A stretch of DNA of 5,792 bases from Nitriliruptoraceae bacterium (GTDB lineage: Bacteria > Actinomycetota > Nitriliruptoria > Nitriliruptorales > Nitriliruptoraceae): positions 1 to 5,792 of the forward strand of contig SLLJ01000326.1 of NCBI GenBank assembly GCA_007134165.1, written 5' to 3'. The notes beneath the pieces are model-generated. The model worked only from the letters and a program-made list of their open reading frames with translations, had not been told where the DNA came from and did not search any database. The position numbers were made by a program, and so were the translations under genes. Positions 5,688 through 5,792 of the stretch are shown one piece after another. Each line of letters begins with the position of its first letter. Positions within the stretch are counted from its first letter, which is position 1.

Positions 5688-5731
5688 GTGGCGTACCCAA
5701 GCGGTCACTCGTGACCGGCTGCGTACGCCAC
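5688..5731. repeat. Palindromic repeat copy 3
   Basis: Arms GTGGCGTAC (5688-5696) and GTACGCCAC (5723-5731) enclose the same spacers as copy 2 and a centre GGTCAC-TC-GTGACC (5703-5716). Positions 5690-5734 match 5627-5671 of copy 2 at 42 of 45 positions. The centres of copies 2 and 3 are 63 bp apart. Confidence 0.9.
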
Positions 5732-5792
5732 ATCGCCGGGCCGGTGTCTGCCCGCCCCGGTGTTCGCCGGCCAGCGCTCGGACGCAGGCAGC

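Larger units (their letters stand above)
5066..5792. other. Long intergenic stretch without a convincing gene
   Basis: The frames open here are overlapping, low-complexity, rich in Arg, Pro and Ser, and lack recognisable domains or convincing ribosome binding sites, so I read none as a gene. The stretch holds the probable upstream control region of the lipoprotein cluster (5066-5160), three related palindromes, a tandem pair of about 63 bp, and a G-rich part at about 5340-5400. The gene to the right of the window is not visible. Confidence 0.7.

Noticed and set aside
5626..5731. Integron attC sites or a CRISPR array
   Set aside because: There are no GTTRRRY core sites, no regular spacers, and only two or three copies with symmetric arms.
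5190..5731. Inverted repeats of an insertion sequence
   Set aside because: Each copy is itself a palindrome, no transposase frame lies between them, and no target-site duplication is visible.
5110..5733. A 207-residue minus-strand open frame with 21-residue internal repeats (RTQPVT...DRLGT and GRFRGSASE)
   Set aside because: The apparent protein repeats are translations of the palindromes and of the 63-bp tandem pair; the rest is Arg/Pro/Ser-rich with no domain or convincing RBS.

Overview
This is a very GC-rich window whose genes show strong G/C bias at third codon positions and use GTG as well as ATG starts. A ChoD-type cholesterol oxidase, a Mcd-like acyl-CoA dehydrogenase and an Asp-rich lipoprotein point to a high-GC actinomycete (Actinomycetota). 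An Acidimicrobiia-like member is a guess and cannot be proved from this window.

Layout. Positions 1-1230 (+) hold an acyl-CoA dehydrogenase cut off at its 5' end by the window edge; its motifs resemble (2S)-methylsuccinyl-CoA dehydrogenase. It converges on a three-gene minus-strand cluster, with a GC-rich hairpin at the junction (1251-1274). Read in its own direction, the cluster is an acidic secreted lipoprotein (5065 to 3821), a ChoD-type GMC oxidoreductase (3818 to 1959) and a crotonase-superfamily protein (2053 to 1262). Lipoprotein and ChoD are 2 nt apart, and ChoD and the crotonase overlap, so the three probably form one operon. From 5066 to the right edge (727 bp) I see no convincing gene. 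That stretch carries structured repeats: three related palindromes (5190-5229, 5626-5667, 5688-5731) and a tandem pair of about 63 bp (5463-5587).

How the genes may work together (inference). A flavin-dependent sterol or alcohol oxidase, a CoA-ester enzyme and an exported lipoprotein fit uptake and breakdown of a sterol-like or other lipid substrate. The convergent acyl-CoA dehydrogenase also acts on CoA esters but is transcribed separately. No complete pathway is visible.

The points most worth a second look are: (a) the palindrome family, where two neighbouring copies show a compensatory base-pair change and sit 63 bp apart, the same period as the other tandem pair; (b) the 3' end of choD, where a 9-bp repeat, a run of G-tracts and a missing stop suggest either a one-base frame error or an unusual 95-bp overlap; (c) a crotonase lacking both canonical catalytic glutamates; and (d) a lipoprotein with an 18/15-bp tandem repeat encoding an Asp-rich linker before a short segment bracketed by two cysteines.
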